Assembly (NCBI GenBank): GCA_021808665.1
Contig: JAKBBA010000202.1
Coordinates: 1-5,398, forward strand
Direction: 5' to 3'
Source: Actinomycetes bacterium
GTDB taxonomy: Bacteria; Actinomycetota; Acidimicrobiia; Acidimicrobiales; Palsa-688
Length of the DNA stretch: 5,398 bases
Shown here: positions 4,205-5,398 of the stretch, piece after piece
Layout of the letters: every line of letters starts with the position of its first letter
Position numbering within the stretch: position 1 is the first letter of the stretch
Position numbers and translations under genes: made by a program
Notes under the pieces: generated by a model
Database searches by the model: none
Told to the model about the DNA's origin: nothing
Seen by the model: the letters and a program-made list of their open reading frames with translations, nothing else

Positions 4205-4765
4205 GACAAGCACCCCGACTACCTGCTCACCGGGCTCATCACCTGCGGGCGCTGCTAGCGCTACGGCAAAGACCCCTGCACCGGCGAACGCATCCGCGCC
4301 GAGGTCCTCGAACAAGCCGTCTTCGCCGCCCTGCTCGCCCTCTACGCCGACCCCGAATTGCTCGAACGGGCCATCGTCGCCAAGGCCGAAGACACCGCCA
4401 CCGCCGCCCGGCTCCACCAAGACGAGATCGCCGCCACCGAAGCCGAGCTGAAGAAGACCGAAGCCGCCATCGAGGCGCTCGGAGACGAGCTCGAAGCCGA
4501 GATCCACCACGGCAGCGAACAACGACGCAAGGCCCTCGCCCACGCCTTCGTCCGGCTTCTCGTCGTCGAAGAACGTGACACCATCCAGCCCAGGTTCTAC
4601 ATCAGAGGAGGGCTACCCCCAGACATGCCAGGCGACAACAGCGAAGCCCCTTCCGACGGGACGGGGTTTCGCGCTATGACACCTACGGTGGGCCGTAGAC
4701 ACTCGTATTCGAACCTCGAGGACATTCGGCAGCGACTCACTGCAGCGCTTTTTGGAGCGATATAG
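4205..4765 (+). pseudogene. Large serine recombinase, C-terminal remnant
   Basis: The frame reads DKHPDYLLTGLITCGRC, then a TAG (4256-4258), then DPCTGERIRAEVLEQAVFAA and LLALYADPELLERAIV. This is the zinc-ribbon and following helix of large serine recombinases. Family members usually have 25-30 residues, with an Arg/Tyr-rich stretch, between the CGRC pair and the later Cys; here that stretch is almost entirely deleted and a stop is present. A heptad-like coiled coil follows (DEIAATEAELKKTEAAIEAL), then the C-terminal strand FVRLLVVEERDTIQPRF and a tail to TAG 4763-4765. A fragment could in theory be translated from TTG 4358 (135 aa), but the catalytic domain is missing, so it cannot recombine DNA. 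An N-terminal fragment of the same family lies at 1296-1505 on this strand. Confidence 0.75.
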
Positions 4766-4773
4766 TCTTACTT
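4761..4773 (+). promoter_or_regulatory. Promoter of the Phd-RelE operon, leaderless
   Basis: TATAGT at 4761-4766 is a near-consensus -10 hexamer, followed by 7 nt (CTTACTT) and the ATG at 4774. No Shine-Dalgarno is present in those 7 nt, so a leaderless transcript is likely. The hexamer contains the recombinase remnant's stop codon (TAG 4763-4765). I see no good -35. Confidence 0.6.
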
Positions 4774-5064
4774 ATGGTCACTCTAGCAACCGAGCAAGTC
4801 TCCCTGGCGGACGCCAAGGCACGTCTATCCGAGGTCGTCGAAGGGATCGAAACCGAGCACCGTCGCGTCGTGATCACCAAGCATGGGCGACCGAGCGTGG
4901 TAGTGCTCGCAGTTGAAGACCTCGAGGCACTCGAAGACACGCTGGAGCTGCTGTCGGATGCTGACGCGATCGCCGACCTCCGAGAGGCTGCAGTCGCTCG
5001 GCGGACCGACCAGACGATCGAGTTCACCAAGGAGGAGGCACAGGCCCGCTGGTCCCGTGGATGA
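4774..5064 (+). CDS. Phd/YefM-type antitoxin
   Basis: The 96-aa product begins VTLATEQVSLADAKARLSEV, then VEGIETEHRRVVITKHGRPS and VVVLAVEDLEALEDTLELLS. This is a textbook Phd/YefM domain: SLADAKARLSEVVE is the first helix, RVVITKHGRPSVVVL the dimer and DNA-contact strands, and DLEALEDTLELLSD the helix leading to the toxin-binding tail. It should inhibit the RelE/ParE-type toxin whose gene overlaps its end by 8 bases, and repress its own promoter as a complex. The start is supported by the -10 element 7 nt upstream. The protein is clearly different from the other Phd-type antitoxin (88 aa) in the window, sharing mainly the HGxxxxxIV/VVL pattern. Confidence 0.9.
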   Translation: MVTLATEQVSLADAKARLSEVVEGIETEHRRVVITKHGRPSVVVLAVEDLEALEDTLELLSDADAIADLREAAVARRTDQTIEFTKEEAQARWSRG

Positions 5065-5335
5065 GTACAGGCTGCGTTGGTCTCCACCTGCGGTTCGCCA
5101 TCTCGACCGTCTCGCGGCTTCCTCACCACGAGTCGTAGGGGCCGTCGTCGAGTTTTGCTTCGGCCGTCTGATTGCTAACCCTCACCGAGTCGGGCACCCT
5201 CTCGGCCGGGAGCTCGAAGGCTGGCACAGCGCGCGAGTCGGGGCGTATCGCGTCGTGTACTGGATCGACGAGGAGGAGCGCGTCGTCTACGTCGACCGAG
5301 TCGACCATCGAAGCGACGTCTACCGCCCCAAGTGA
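5057..5335 (+). CDS. RelE/ParE-family toxin
   Basis: From GTG 5057 the 92-aa product reads DEYRLRWSPPAVRHLDRLAA, has LGRELEGWHSARVGAYRVVY in the middle and ends VVYVDRVDHRSDVYRPK. The order (a first strand with WSPxAxRxLxxL, two helices, then L.GxxxxRVGxYRVVYxID and V.RVxHRSDVYR) is that of RelE-type mRNA interferases, which cut mRNA in the ribosomal A site. Conserved basic residues (R60, R65, H84, R85) suit catalysis. A ParE-type gyrase poison is less likely given the intact HRxDVY end, but cannot be excluded. The GTG overlaps the antitoxin stop by 8 bases. An ATG at 5061 is out of frame. A purine-rich AAGGAGGAGG (5029-5038) lies about 18 nt upstream, too far for normal spacing, so coupling to antitoxin translation is more likely. 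Confidence 0.88.
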   Translation: MDEYRLRWSPPAVRHLDRLAASSPRVVGAVVEFCFGRLIANPHRVGHPLGRELEGWHSARVGAYRVVYWIDEEERVVYVDRVDHRSDVYRPK

Positions 5336-5355
5336 GATGTCCACCGAGCTCTCAC
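5332..5355 (+). terminator. Hairpin overlapping the RelE-type toxin stop
   Basis: GTGAGA at 5332-5337, which includes the TGA stop, and TCTCAC at 5350-5355 form a perfect 6-bp stem with a 12-nt loop. It may end the operon transcript, but there is no T-run. The remaining 43 bases to the window edge show nothing I can assign. Confidence 0.3.
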
Positions 5356-5398
5356 GGTTCGAATAGCGACGCAAGGTCTCCTCGCGGCTACGGTGGTC

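Noticed and set aside
4079..4543. Minus-strand frame with Gly/Val/Phe-rich sequence
   Set aside because: It is the antisense of the recombinase coiled-coil region, and the apparent repeats reflect the GAN/GCC codons on the other strand.
5351..5370. GGTTCGAAT, resembling a tRNA T-loop
   Set aside because: The flanking bases do not form the 5-bp T-stem and no acceptor or anticodon arm is visible; the similar TTCGAAT near 1615 also fails.
1..5398. CRISPR array or structured RNA gene
   Set aside because: No regularly spaced repeats, tRNA cloverleaf or rRNA-like segment seen on either strand.

Overview
The window is GC-rich DNA with strong G/C bias at third codon positions, GTG and TTG starts, and three promoters placed so that the start codon lies at or next to the expected transcript 5' end. 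This points to a high-GC actinobacterium. The protein families fit that (replication-relaxation protein, large serine recombinase, VapBC, Phd/RelE), but no gene fixes the genus. It reads as an accessory region: intact toxin-antitoxin (TA) operons sit among the debris of mobile-element and metabolic genes.

Layout. Positions 1-591 (+) hold the end of one unrecognised gene and a second unrecognised gene of up to 163 codons. Positions 545-1246 (-) hold a decayed replication-relaxation-type gene. Positions 1296-1700 (+) hold a decayed serine-recombinase N-terminus followed by an unrecognised, frameshifted 3' gene fragment. Positions 1780-2588 (-) hold an intact vapBC operon whose two sides carry a diverged 74-bp direct repeat (1622-1694 and 2675-2748). 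Positions 2884-3221 (-) hold a VOC/glyoxalase-like gene broken by a frameshift and an internal stop. Positions 3222-3489 are non-coding apart from a 12-bp direct repeat and a promoter. Positions 3490-4154 (+) hold a Phd-type antitoxin with a PIN toxin. Positions 4205-4765 (+) hold the C-terminal remnant of a large serine recombinase. Positions 4774-5335 (+) hold a second Phd/YefM antitoxin with a RelE/ParE toxin. The last ~60 bases hold only a small hairpin.

How it fits together. Three complete type II TA modules of different pairings (RHH-VapC, Phd-VapC, Phd-RelE) survive while almost everything around them is decaying. This is what is expected if TA genes persist by addiction after the element that carried them is lost. 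Each antitoxin starts exactly 7 nt after a TANNNT -10 hexamer, which suggests all three are made from leaderless mRNAs. Each toxin start overlaps the antitoxin stop, so toxin translation is coupled to antitoxin translation. I see no clearly new multi-gene system. The most noteworthy items are the repeated coding-type segment around vapBC, the shared leaderless TA architecture, the split recombinase remnants and the unusually long N-terminus of the VapB protein.
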